Positions 53,897 to 60,950 of a stretch of 64,000 nucleotides of DNA are shown piece after piece. Location of the stretch: NCBI GenBank assembly GCA_030019395.1, contig JASEES010000005.1, positions 1 through 64,000 of the forward strand, read 5' to 3'. The position numbers and the translations under genes were made by a program. This stretch comes from Methanolinea sp. GTDB lineage: Archaea > Halobacteriota > Methanomicrobia > Methanomicrobiales > Methanospirillaceae. Numbering within the stretch: the first letter of the stretch is position 1; each line of letters opens with the position of its first letter. The notes beneath the pieces are model-generated. The model worked only from the letters and a program-made list of their open reading frames with translations. It did no database searches and was not told the origin of the DNA.

Positions 53897-55879
53897 TCAG
53901 ATCCCGTCCGGGACGTAGGACGGCCACATGATCCGGATGGCTTCGAACTTCCCGTATTGTGCGTCCATGTTCTTCGGATCCAGTTCAAGGGCACGATCGA
54001 AGGACTTGATCGCGTCCTGGATCCTGCCGGTTTTCACGAGGGCATATCCCCTGTTGGACCAGGTCAGGGAGTTGGCAGGGTCTTTCTTCAGGAGCTTGTC
54101 GTAAACGGCAAGGGCCTTTTCATACTGGCCGGACCTGTAGTATGCGACACCGAGGAAGATGAGGGATTCATCGGCATCAGGCATTGTTTTCTGGAGAACA
54201 TCGAAGGTCCTGATCGCTCCAAGGTAGTCACCGGAAGCGATCTGGATCTTGCCCCTTGCCACGAGCGCTTCGTAATTGGAAGGATCTTTTTCGAGGATTC
54301 GGGAAAGGGCGAGCTGGGCCTCACCCATGCGGTTCAGGATGACGAGTGCGGTGGCTTTCCGGAGGAGGAGCGTTGTATTCCATGAATCTGTCTTCAGCTG
54401 ACGGTCCGTTATCCAGACTGCCTCCTCCCCCCTCCCGAGGGCCCTGAGCGCATAGACCTTGTACTGCCAGGCTGTCATGCTCTCCGGGTCGAGTTCGAGG
54501 ACCCGGTCGAGGGCCGACAAGGCCTCTTCATTGTTCTTTGCCATATAGAGGGCTATTCCCTTGTTCAGCCAGATGTCCGATGCATTCGGGTTGAGCGTGA
54601 GGGCCTTGTCGAAGTAGGGGATGGCTTTCTGGAACTCTCCCTTCTGGAGGAGAGCCATGCCCCCTGTTGACCATGCTAACGAATCCTTGGGATTCAGTCT
54701 TGTTGCCCTGTTGGCATCATCAAGGGCCTCGGTGAACCGGCCGAGCCTGTAATCGGCAAGGGCCCTATACGACCAGGCAGTGGCAAGGTCAGGCTGAAGG
54801 GTGGTAGCACGATCGAGATCACCGAGTGCGTCTTCTCCTTTTCCAAGGTTGAGGAGTGCAAAACCCCTGTTGGTATATGCGGCAGGGTTCCCGGGATCGA
54901 TTGCGATTGCCTGGGAGTATGCAGAGACGGCATCCCCGAACATCCCCAGGGAATTGTAGGAAAAGCCCCTGTTGTTCCATGCAACTGCATTGTTTGGTTC
55001 AAGACTGATTGCAGTGCCGGATGCATCGAGCGATTCGTTGAAGCGACCGAGGTTATTCAGGAGGAAGCTTTTGTGGACCCAGTACGTGGCATTGCCGGGT
55101 TCCAGGACCAGTATCCTGTCGATGGTGGACAGTGCCTCCTCCGTCCGCCCCAGTGCGGCAAGCACCTGGGCTTTTTTCGAGAGCACGGAGGTGCTGTCGG
55201 GGTCGATCCCGAGAGCCTGGTCATACGACGAGAGGGCCTCCCCGTTTCTCCCGAACCGGGAGAGGAGGTCTCCCCGGGCAACAGCGGCACTTGCAAGAGC
55301 GGGATCCATTGCAAGCGCCTGGTCGTAGGCACGGAGGGCTTCGCCCCACAACTGGAGTGCGACGAGGGTGTCACCGAGGTTCTTTGCTGCCGGTGCGTAG
55401 GATTCGTTTGTCCGGAGGGCTACAAGGAAAAACCTCCGGGCTTCAGGATATTTTCCCATGCGGGAATAGGCAATTCCGATACCGTTCCATGCGGTCGTCA
55501 TATTAATATCGAGGGCGATCGCCCTGTCGTACGCCCGGGCTGCATCGTAGTTTTGGTCCATCGCGAGCAGGACATCGCCGAGGGCCACCCACCGGGGGGC
55601 AGAAGACGGGTCGAGTGCGAGTGACCGGTTCAATGACTCGAAAGCTTCGTTTTCCCTGCCCATGCGGTGCAGGGCTTTTCCGCGGCCTTCCCAGGCTTCA
55701 ACATTTTCCCCGTTGATCGCGATTGCCCTGTCGAACAGCACAAGCGACTGCTCGAGGTTCCCCTGCTCCAGGAGCCTGGCCCCCTCCCTGGCGAGATCGG
55801 CATCCGGGTAAGAGACGCAAGCCGCAAGAAAAGGGACGAGGACGACCAGGACGGCGAGCAGCCAGGGAACTTTCTGCAT
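53897..55879 (-). CDS. TPR-repeat lipoprotein
   Basis: 660 residues. Signal peptide with a lipobox-like LAAC (Cys21) suggests lipid anchoring on the outer face of the membrane. The rest (about 30-645) is a near-continuous run of some 17-18 tetratricopeptide repeats with the AxxxYDxALxLDPxN pattern, for example YDQALAMDPALASA and FDRALELDPKN. TPR proteins scaffold protein complexes. There is no enzymatic domain. It faces the thiL gene tail to tail with a 2-base gap, and begins a group of four surface/secreted-protein genes. Confidence 0.88.
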   Translation of the reverse strand: MQKVPWLLAVLVVLVPFLAACVSYPDADLAREGARLLEQGNLEQSLVLFDRAIAINGENVEAWEGRGKALHRMGRENEAFESLNRSLALDPSSAPRWVALGDVLLAMDQNYDAARAYDRAIALDINMTTAWNGIGIAYSRMGKYPEARRFFLVALRTNESYAPAAKNLGDTLVALQLWGEALRAYDQALAMDPALASAAVARGDLLSRFGRNGEALSSYDQALGIDPDSTSVLSKKAQVLAALGRTEEALSTIDRILVLEPGNATYWVHKSFLLNNLGRFNESLDASGTAISLEPNNAVAWNNRGFSYNSLGMFGDAVSAYSQAIAIDPGNPAAYTNRGFALLNLGKGEDALGDLDRATTLQPDLATAWSYRALADYRLGRFTEALDDANRATRLNPKDSLAWSTGGMALLQKGEFQKAIPYFDKALTLNPNASDIWLNKGIALYMAKNNEEALSALDRVLELDPESMTAWQYKVYALRALGRGEEAVWITDRQLKTDSWNTTLLLRKATALVILNRMGEAQLALSRILEKDPSNYEALVARGKIQIASGDYLGAIRTFDVLQKTMPDADESLIFLGVAYYRSGQYEKALAVYDKLLKKDPANSLTWSNRGYALVKTGRIQDAIKSFDRALELDPKNMDAQYGKFEAIRIMWPSYVPDGI

Positions 55880-56008
55880 CCATACACCATCGACTGCGCA
55901 CCACTTAATGCATGCGGAAACACAGGGTTTGAGGGGTTATCCGGAGAGTTGGATCGTGGGAAAGGCGAAGAAAAAGAGAGATGGATGGATCAGGGAATCT
56001 CACCCGAT

Positions 56009-56794
56009 TCAATACCGGCGTACGCCTGACCCGTAGCTCATCGTCTTTTCGAAGGACTGGATGGTGCCTGAAGCGGTCGTCTTCTCGGATCCCATGATAT
56101 CCATGGACTTGTTCAGGGAGTCTCCCCGTGCACTCTGCAGGTGCATGCGGTAATATGCAGATGCCGTTCCCTGGCCCGCAAGGCTGATACTGTAGTCCAT
56201 GGCGACCGGGACATCAGCTTTTGCTGCAACGTGCCTCTCGCTCGCAATCGTCGTCATGGAGACTGATGTCCCGGAGAATGAACTTCCCATCTCGACGATG
56301 TTGCAGTATGCAGGGATCGTGTCACCTGAAGACGCTCCAAACGGACACAGGATCCTGTCCGACGCCGGAGAACCCATGCTGGCACCGTCGAGGGCAAGGC
56401 TCTCGCTCGAGATAACGCTGCCGTACGCATCATTGAAACTGACGAAATCCAGCTGCCTCACTGACTTGAAATTATTCTGGTTCACAACCTGGTTGCCCGT
56501 GTCGAGGTCTGCCACCTTGTTGTATTCGACGTACCCGTTGTTCGCGTTCGTGGACTCGGAATACGACATGGTGGCCTGGCGCTCTGATGCGCTCAGGTAC
56601 GTGTTGTCATCGAGAGCCCCGCTCGACTGCTGCCAGACGATGGAGGCTTCGTTCGAGAAAGTACCATACACGACAACGGAGGTCTCCGTGTGGATGGACT
56701 GCGTCTCGAACGTCGCGTTCATGGGGTCGTCTGCACTCGCATATCCCAGCAGGAAAAATGCCAGGAGAAGAACGAAGAGTCCTTTTTTTTCCAT
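56009..56794 (-). CDS. Secreted protein, family A long form
   Basis: 261 residues. Signal peptide (about 1-21, cut after ASA) and no C-terminal anchor. It is about half identical, by eye, to the protein at 58342-59124 along most of its length: shared LCPFGASS, YCNIVEMGSSFSGTSVSMTTIA, ARGDSLNKSMDI, SEKTTASGTI and a C-terminal SGVRRY. Two cysteines (LCPFG and YCNIV) are conserved and may pair. I do not recognise a database family; it looks like an extracellular beta-rich protein. Ribosome site AAGGTGT precedes ATG 56794. Confidence 0.8.
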   Translation of the reverse strand: MEKKGLFVLLLAFFLLGYASADDPMNATFETQSIHTETSVVVYGTFSNEASIVWQQSSGALDDNTYLSASERQATMSYSESTNANNGYVEYNKVADLDTGNQVVNQNNFKSVRQLDFVSFNDAYGSVISSESLALDGASMGSPASDRILCPFGASSGDTIPAYCNIVEMGSSFSGTSVSMTTIASERHVAAKADVPVAMDYSISLAGQGTASAYYRMHLQSARGDSLNKSMDIMGSEKTTASGTIQSFEKTMSYGSGVRRY

Positions 56795-56903
56795 GGATAA
56801 ACACCTTGTTTCTCTGTATCGCGGAAATTGTTAAAGATTATTGACATCTACTCCGATATTAACTTCTAAGTTTTTCATAGGGTGGGAAAAGGTATATTGT
56901 CGT

Positions 56904-57254
56904 TCAGGACCTGCCTGAACTCCAGTGGTATTCGATAAAATATTTCATGATCGTTCCCGATGCAGTGGTCTGCTGGGAGAAGGAGACCGATTTCGATGCT
57001 CCCTGCATCGTTCCCCGCATGAACGATGTGGCAGTCCCGATACCGGCGATGTCTGCGCTGTAACTCGTTGTCACCGGTTTGAGAACACCCGAACCGACAA
57101 AGCGGTCCCCTGCAATCGTTGTCATGGAAACAGATTTCCCGGAAAACGAACTGCCTGCTTCAAAAACATTGCAAAAATTACCTGCGTATGCTGCCGAAAC
57201 GGTACTGACCGCGAGCAGGAGCAACAGCAATGCACCAGTTACTATGTATTTCAT
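56904..57254 (-). CDS. Secreted protein, half-length relative of family A
   Basis: 116 residues with its own signal peptide (about 1-22). From residue 27 on it matches the C-terminal half of the two long proteins nearby: FCNVFEAGSSFSGKSVSMTTIAGDRFV, then a SADIAGIGTATSFMRGTMQ stretch and TTASGTIMKYF, but the final SGVRRY is replaced by SSGRS. It keeps only one of the two conserved cysteines. A strong GGAGGAGGG ribosome site precedes ATG 57254, so this is an intact gene, not a decayed copy. Function unknown. Confidence 0.78.
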   Translation of the reverse strand: MKYIVTGALLLLLLAVSTVSAAYAGNFCNVFEAGSSFSGKSVSMTTIAGDRFVGSGVLKPVTTSYSADIAGIGTATSFMRGTMQGASKSVSFSQQTTASGTIMKYFIEYHWSSGRS

Positions 57255-57374
57255 TATCCCTCCTCCTTACATCACGTATGTGTATTTTTTGACTAGTATT
57301 TCCTTCACACTGCATTTAAATTTTTTCCACTTCCTGGTTGGATAATGAGCTCACATCACAATATTAACGTGGTG

Positions 57375-57390
57375 CCCGAATGATTTCGGG
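57375..57390. repeat. Hairpin-forming inverted repeat
   Basis: CCCGAA, TGAT, TTCGGG is a perfect 6-base stem with a 4-base loop, 51-66 bases downstream of the repeat-protein gene on the minus strand and upstream of the half-length gene. It could be part of a terminator or an RNA-processing site. Confidence 0.4.
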
Positions 57391-57409
57391 ATATTACACC
57401 TGAGATAAC

Positions 57410-57436
57410 AAAGAAGGAAAAAGAAAATTTAACCTT
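57410..57436 (-). terminator. T-rich terminator of the repeat-protein gene
   Basis: On the minus strand the sequence just after the stop of the repeat-protein gene is rich in T runs (TTTTAATC... TTTTCTTTTTCCTTCTTTG in short pieces), typical of archaeal termination. Confidence 0.4.
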
Positions 57437-57440
57437 TTAA

Positions 57441-57878
57441 TCAGGGAAAGCGAAAGGCGTCATCGAGCGTCTTTGCAGAGGAAGGTTTCCAGACAGGAAG
57501 TGTGAAGACATCCTCAAAAGTTTTTCCCGAGGACGGCATAATGGTTGGAGCCTTGAACACGTCATCGAAGGAGCTTCCCGAGGACGGTGTAATGGTCGGA
57601 GCCTTGAACACGTCATCGAATGTTTTTCCCGAGGATGGTGTAATGGTCGGAGCCTTGAACACGTCATCGAAGGAGCTTCCCGAGGACGGTGTAATGGTCG
57701 GAGCCTTGAACACGTCATCGAATGTTTTTCCCGAGGACGGTGTAATATTTGGTGCCGTGAACACATCGTCATATGTTTCTCCGGACGAGGGAGTCAGGTT
57801 CTCTAATAAGGCTGAAACGCTGTAGCCCGTCAGAACGACCAGACTGATGAAAAGTACAAGAAATGCAATTTTTCTCAT
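57441..57878 (-). CDS. Secreted 17-residue tandem-repeat protein
   Basis: 145 residues from ATG 57878, supported by AGAGGT before it and a TATA box (CTATAATAG) about 45 bases upstream. Signal peptide about 1-24. Nearly all the rest consists of seven repeats of a 17-residue unit with consensus ITPSSGKTFDDVFKAPT; successive units alternate KTFDD and SSFDD. The unit is rich in Ser, Pro, Asp and Phe and has no cysteines. I know of no family. Such a repeat suggests a structural, adhesive or scaffolding role, possibly binding the secreted proteins encoded on either side. Confidence 0.78.
   Translation of the reverse strand: MRKIAFLVLFISLVVLTGYSVSALLENLTPSSGETYDDVFTAPNITPSSGKTFDDVFKAPTITPSSGSSFDDVFKAPTITPSSGKTFDDVFKAPTITPSSGSSFDDVFKAPTIMPSSGKTFEDVFTLPVWKPSSAKTLDDAFRFP
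57526..57780. repeat. 51-bp tandem repeat inside the repeat-protein gene
   Basis: Five nearly identical 51-bp units start at 57526, 57577, 57628, 57679 and 57730, each opening CCCGAGGA. The units at 57577-57627 and 57679-57729 are identical, and units alternate in their last ten bases, giving a 102-bp higher-order period. Because 51 is divisible by 3 the frame is kept. Further diverged units lie on both sides. This is recent duplication within a coding sequence, not CRISPR. Confidence 0.9.
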
Positions 57879-57918
57879 GGTGAACCTCTTGTTTTTATTT
57901 CTGCATTTTGTCATGCGT

Positions 57919-57927
57919 CTATTATAG
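57919..57927 (-). promoter_or_regulatory. TATA box of the repeat-protein gene
   Basis: Read on the minus strand this is CTATAATAG, about 41-49 bases before ATG 57878. Transcription would start near 57898, leaving a leader of about 20 bases with the AGAGGT ribosome site. Confidence 0.6.
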
Positions 57928-58281
57928 TCTTTCCCCCTGACAGTCATGCAGCCGTGTCCCTGTATGAGTGGTTCTGGTAATACCTTTCAGGAACCGGTTT
58001 AAGCGTGAGGGAGGAAAAGCGGGAGTATGCCTCACTCTCTGTCTGTTTTGATGACCTTGAAATCAATTTCTCTAAAGAGTAATCACCTTTCAGCTCTCAA
58101 TTTTCAGTTTTTGGTTCCTGCAAGCAGCACGAGCAGGATTCCAAAAGCACGGAGCAATAATTCAGGTGTTCATAAAAGATCCACAAGCCGGGTGTATTCT
58201 CTTCTTTTGAAGAGTTCTTACCGTGTTTTCCAGAATTATCCGGATATTCCGGGGAAGAGACAGATGGAAAAGAACAGAAAG

Positions 58282-58313
58282 ATAAAAAAAATGGGAGGGG
58301 AGTTTTTCTCCCC
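58282..58313 (-). terminator. Hairpin plus T-tract terminator
   Basis: On the minus strand, GGGGAG and CTCCCC arms (58297-58302 and 58308-58313) with a 5-base A loop are followed by an eight-base T run (58283-58290), about 29-59 bases after the stop of the secreted-protein gene. Both elements of a strong terminator are present, fitting a highly expressed gene. Confidence 0.7.
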
Positions 58314-58341
58314 CCTTTTTCAGGTCGCTCTACTGAAGATT

Positions 58342-59124
58342 TCAGTAGCGGCGGACACCGGACTGGTAGTTGATCGCCTTGCTGAAGCTGGTGATCATAC
58401 CAGATGCGGTGGTCTTCTCGGAAGCGACGATGTCGAGCGACTTGTTAGCGGAGTCGTCTCCACGGGCCTCCTGGAAGTGTGCACGGTAGTAGGCGGCTGC
58501 AGTGCCCTGTCCGCTCAGGCCGACGCTGTAGTCAACGACGACCGGGACATCAGCGGACTTGGCGACGTGCCTCTCGTCAGCGACCGTTGTCATGGAGACT
58601 GCGGTGCCGGAGAAGGTGCTGCCGACCTCGATGATGTTACAGAATGCCGGGAAGTCAGCTGAGGATGCACCGAACGGGCACAGGAACTTGTCAGCCGTGG
58701 TGGTGTTCATTCCTGCACCGTCGAGCGTGAGCGACTCGGCAGTTGCTACCTGGCCGTATGCATCGTCATAGGACACGTAGTCGAGCTGCTTGGTGGTCTT
58801 GTAGTTGTAGGTGTTGACTACCTTGTTTGCAGTGTCAAGAGCATTTCCAGCGTTGAACTCGGCATACCCGTTGTTGCCCTGGACGGACTGGGTGTATGCC
58901 ATCGTGTACTGGACCTCACCATCGTCGAGGGATGCTCCAGTGATATCCTGGTCGCTCATTGTCCACACGATGCTCTCTGCGTTGGTGAGTGCGCCAGAGA
59001 CGACCACTGCAGTGCTCGTGGTGACTCCCTGAGTCTCGTATGTCTGGTTGACCGGTCTGTCTGCCATTGCCATGCCTACGGCGAGGAAGGCAAGGGCAAG
59101 GACCGCAATTGCGAATTTCTTCAT
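58342..59124 (-). CDS. Secreted protein, family A long form
   Basis: 260 residues. Signal peptide about 1-22 (AMA cut), no anchor. Shares with the 56009 gene the motifs LCPFGASSADF, FCNIIEVGSTFSGTAVSMTTVADERHV, ARGDDSANKSLDI, SEKTTASGMI and SGVRRY. A very strong GTAGGAGG ribosome site, a TATA box, a leader with a stem-loop (59146-59160) and a hairpin terminator suggest high expression. It is probably a major extracellular protein. I do not recognise a family; possible roles include cell sheath, matrix or fibre, none of which the sequence settles. Confidence 0.82.
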   Translation of the reverse strand: MKKFAIAVLALAFLAVGMAMADRPVNQTYETQGVTTSTAVVVSGALTNAESIVWTMSDQDITGASLDDGEVQYTMAYTQSVQGNNGYAEFNAGNALDTANKVVNTYNYKTTKQLDYVSYDDAYGQVATAESLTLDGAGMNTTTADKFLCPFGASSADFPAFCNIIEVGSTFSGTAVSMTTVADERHVAKSADVPVVVDYSVGLSGQGTAAAYYRAHFQEARGDDSANKSLDIVASEKTTASGMITSFSKAINYQSGVRRY

Positions 59125-59186
59125 TATGTTCCTCCTACATTTTATGCTGATACTCTCAGCATCAACCAGACATTTTGATCCCGGTT

Positions 59187-59194
59187 ACATAAGA
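59187..59194 (-). promoter_or_regulatory. TATA box of the secreted-protein gene
   Basis: Minus-strand CTTATGTA lies 63-70 bases before ATG 59124. The transcript would begin near 59163, with a leader of about 39 bases containing a small stem (GCTGA, 5-base loop, TCAGC) and the ribosome site. Confidence 0.5.
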
Positions 59195-59216
59195 ACTTTT
59201 CTCTCTTTTTCCCACC

Positions 59217-59261
59217 AATCGGGGTGTTTTTCAGAATAGGAAACACCTGATTTCCCCGATT
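59217..59261. repeat. Nested inverted repeat upstream of secreted-protein gene
   Basis: Outer arms AATCGGGG (59217-59224) and CCCCGATT (59254-59261) enclose an inner pair GGTGTTT (59223-59229) and AAACACC (59241-59247). It lies 23-74 bases beyond the TATA box of the secreted-protein gene and 134-178 bases after trmI. It could be a regulator-binding site or a terminator for trmI; no T-tract follows it. Confidence 0.45.
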
Positions 59262-59394
59262 CCTGATATTGCCCGCCGTACAGGGTCGCAGGAGTATCGT
59301 CCGTTCCCGGGGGACCGGGGGAAGGGAAACGATTGCCGCCATTATAACGGAGAAAAAGCAGGAATTGCATGGATTGGGGGACATTTCCATGACC

Positions 59395-60120
59395 TCACTT
59401 CCTTGCCACCGTGACGTATCCCGTGTGGCACACGCGGGTTGAGGGACGCGTCCCCCTCGGGCCCCTCGCGATCTCCCTCCCGATGCACTCGTGTGCCGTC
59501 ACTTCCGGAAAAAGTCCGCTCGCCGTATCCATGACGGTGAACAACTGCTCGAGGAACGGTGTATAACAGGCGAGGAATCCGCCCGGGACAAGGAGTGACC
59601 ACGCGTGGCGGATGATGTCAGGCGAGACGTGGAGGTCGAGGTGCACGACGTCGTAGGTGCCGGAAGCGTCGGCTACGTCACCGCAGACGACCTGCACGTT
59701 GGAGAGTTTCGCATCGGCAACGTTCTTTTCGGCCTGTCGGGCAAACTCGGGACGGATTTCGTACGTCACGACTTTCCCGGCAACTCCCCCGAAGTAAATG
59801 GCGGCGATCCCACTCCCGGTCCCGGCATCGAGGACGCGGTCATTCCTGTTCATCCCGGTGCAGGCGATGACAAGGCCGATGTCCTTCGGGAGCATGGGTG
59901 CCCCGCTCCTGCTCGCACGGGCAAAGAAGTCAGGAGCCCGGGGAACGAGGACGCGGAACTCCTCGCCGGTGTGCGTCCGCACAATGTCACCCGGGGATGC
60001 CGTGAGGAGTGCATCGAGGTCGAGGACGCCCCTGTCGGTGGAAAAGGAACCGGTCCCGGCCCGGACAAAGAACGTCCGCCCCCTGCCGGCAAGGAGGACG
60101 CGGTCGCCCGAATCAAACAT
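59395..60120 (-). CDS. trmI: tRNA (adenine-N1)-methyltransferase, TrmI
   Basis: 241 residues from ATG 60120. The N-terminal beta domain is followed by a SAM-binding fold: MLPKDIGLVIA, DAGTGSGIAAIYF, DLHVSPDII. This matches archaeal TrmI, which makes 1-methyladenosine at tRNA positions 57 and 58. Its start overlaps the NAC gene stop by 8 bases. The order PUA, NAC, TrmI on one strand is a known archaeal arrangement. No upstream ribosome site is obvious, consistent with translational coupling to NAC. Confidence 0.88.
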   Translation of the reverse strand: MFDSGDRVLLAGRGRTFFVRAGTGSFSTDRGVLDLDALLTASPGDIVRTHTGEEFRVLVPRAPDFFARASRSGAPMLPKDIGLVIACTGMNRNDRVLDAGTGSGIAAIYFGGVAGKVVTYEIRPEFARQAEKNVADAKLSNVQVVCGDVADASGTYDVVHLDLHVSPDIIRHAWSLLVPGGFLACYTPFLEQLFTVMDTASGLFPEVTAHECIGREIARGPRGTRPSTRVCHTGYVTVARK

Positions 60121-60457
60121 GTTCCGACAGCTGGATGATGGCGGCAGCGATGTCCCCGCCGGTACGGATGAGTGCATCCCGCGCCGCCTCGGGGCTGACA
60201 CCGGCCTGCTCGGCGACCATCCTGACGTCTTCGTCAGGGATTTGGGGTGCTGCCGGTTCAAAGTGCGGGTTGCCCGTGATCTGGTAGGTGGTTATGCCCT
60301 GCATGGTCATGACGGCAACTTCCGCAGAGTCAAAGACATAATCACCCCTGCCGGTGGAGATGACGATTTTCCGCACGTCCTCTATCGGCTCGACCTGCAT
60401 CCCCAGCTGTTTCATCATCTGCTTCATCTTTCTCGGGTTGATATTTCCCGGCATCAT
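60113..60457 (-). CDS. nac: Nascent polypeptide-associated complex protein
   Basis: 114 residues. MMPGNINPRKMKQMMKQLGMQ start, a NAC beta-barrel (about 25-65) and a C-terminal UBA domain (about 75-112, MVAEQAGVSPEAARDALIRTGGDIAAAI). It forms homodimers that bind emerging polypeptides on the ribosome. ATG 60457 is chosen because GGGTG lies 9 bases upstream; a GTG at 60469 is less likely. The reading frame of the upstream PUA gene crosses into this gene out of phase. Confidence 0.92.
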   Translation of the reverse strand: MMPGNINPRKMKQMMKQLGMQVEPIEDVRKIVISTGRGDYVFDSAEVAVMTMQGITTYQITGNPHFEPAAPQIPDEDVRMVAEQAGVSPEAARDALIRTGGDIAAAIIQLSEHV

Positions 60458-60950
60458 GCGTCTTTGCACCCTGGCGTACTTTTACCGCTACACCGTAATT
60501 AAACACCAGCATCTCTGCCCCCGAGAGGACCGCCGTGCCCGTGGCACAGAGCGCGTCATCGCCGGTGACAACCATGACCTCGTCGCCTGCCCGGATCTCC
60601 GGGTCTGCCGAGACGACATGCCTGCAGAAGACGTTCTTCCCGTCACGGGCAAAATCCGCAACATCGGGGAGTATGCCGACCCTGTATGCAGGGGGCGGGA
60701 TGACCTCCATGAGCCGGCGGGCACCGGCAATCCCGAGCGTCAGGCGCCCATCGGAGGCCCGGACTGTCGCAAGCCTCTGCCCCGACACCGGATCGAGGAC
60801 CTGGCGGACACGCCCCGTCCGGGAGTAAACAAACGTGCAGCCATCCGGAAAGAGGCCGCGTCCCGCTCCTCTCCCGAACTGGTAGTCAGCAATGACCCTG
60901 ACGCGGGCGAGCGAACTGCTCTCCGATGAGCTGGTTGACCCGTTCGACAA
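60342..60950 (-). CDS. PUA-domain RNA-binding protein (boundaries uncertain)
   Basis: The recognisable protein begins near residues LARVRVIADYQFG (about 60911) and runs through a PUA domain ending VAVKVRQG (about 60470), similar to PUA-containing archaeal proteins that sit before NAC. Two oddities: no ATG, GTG or TTG lies at the expected start, the nearest being TTG 60950 inside the RecJ-like gene; and the 3' end reads 116 bases into nac in a different frame before stopping at 60342. In the third frame a TGA overlaps the nac ATG exactly as expected for a normal gene, so a one-base error is possible. It binds RNA by family inference. Confidence 0.7.
   Translation of the reverse strand: MSNGSTSSSESSSLARVRVIADYQFGRGAGRGLFPDGCTFVYSRTGRVRQVLDPVSGQRLATVRASDGRLTLGIAGARRLMEVIPPPAYRVGILPDVADFARDGKNVFCRHVVSADPEIRAGDEVMVVTGDDALCATGTAVLSGAEMLVFNYGVAVKVRQGAKTHDAGKYQPEKDEADDETAGDAGRADRGRAENRHLHRQG

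Larger units (their letters stand above)
57879..58341. other. Intergenic region between secreted-protein genes
   Basis: A 463-base gap, more AT-rich than its surroundings. Next to the repeat gene it holds that gene's TATA box (57919-57927); at the far end is the hairpin terminator of the 58342-59124 gene. The 300 or so bases between (57950-58280) show no protein-like frame, RNA gene or recognisable remnant. Confidence 0.5.

Noticed and set aside
57526-57780. Possible CRISPR array from the 51-bp repeats
   Set aside because: Units are directly adjacent, divisible by 3, lie in a coding frame with a signal peptide, and there are no unique spacers.
58027-58662. 211-codon plus-strand frame over the intergenic region and secreted gene
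   Set aside because: Partly antisense to the secreted-protein gene, low-complexity start, no ribosome site.
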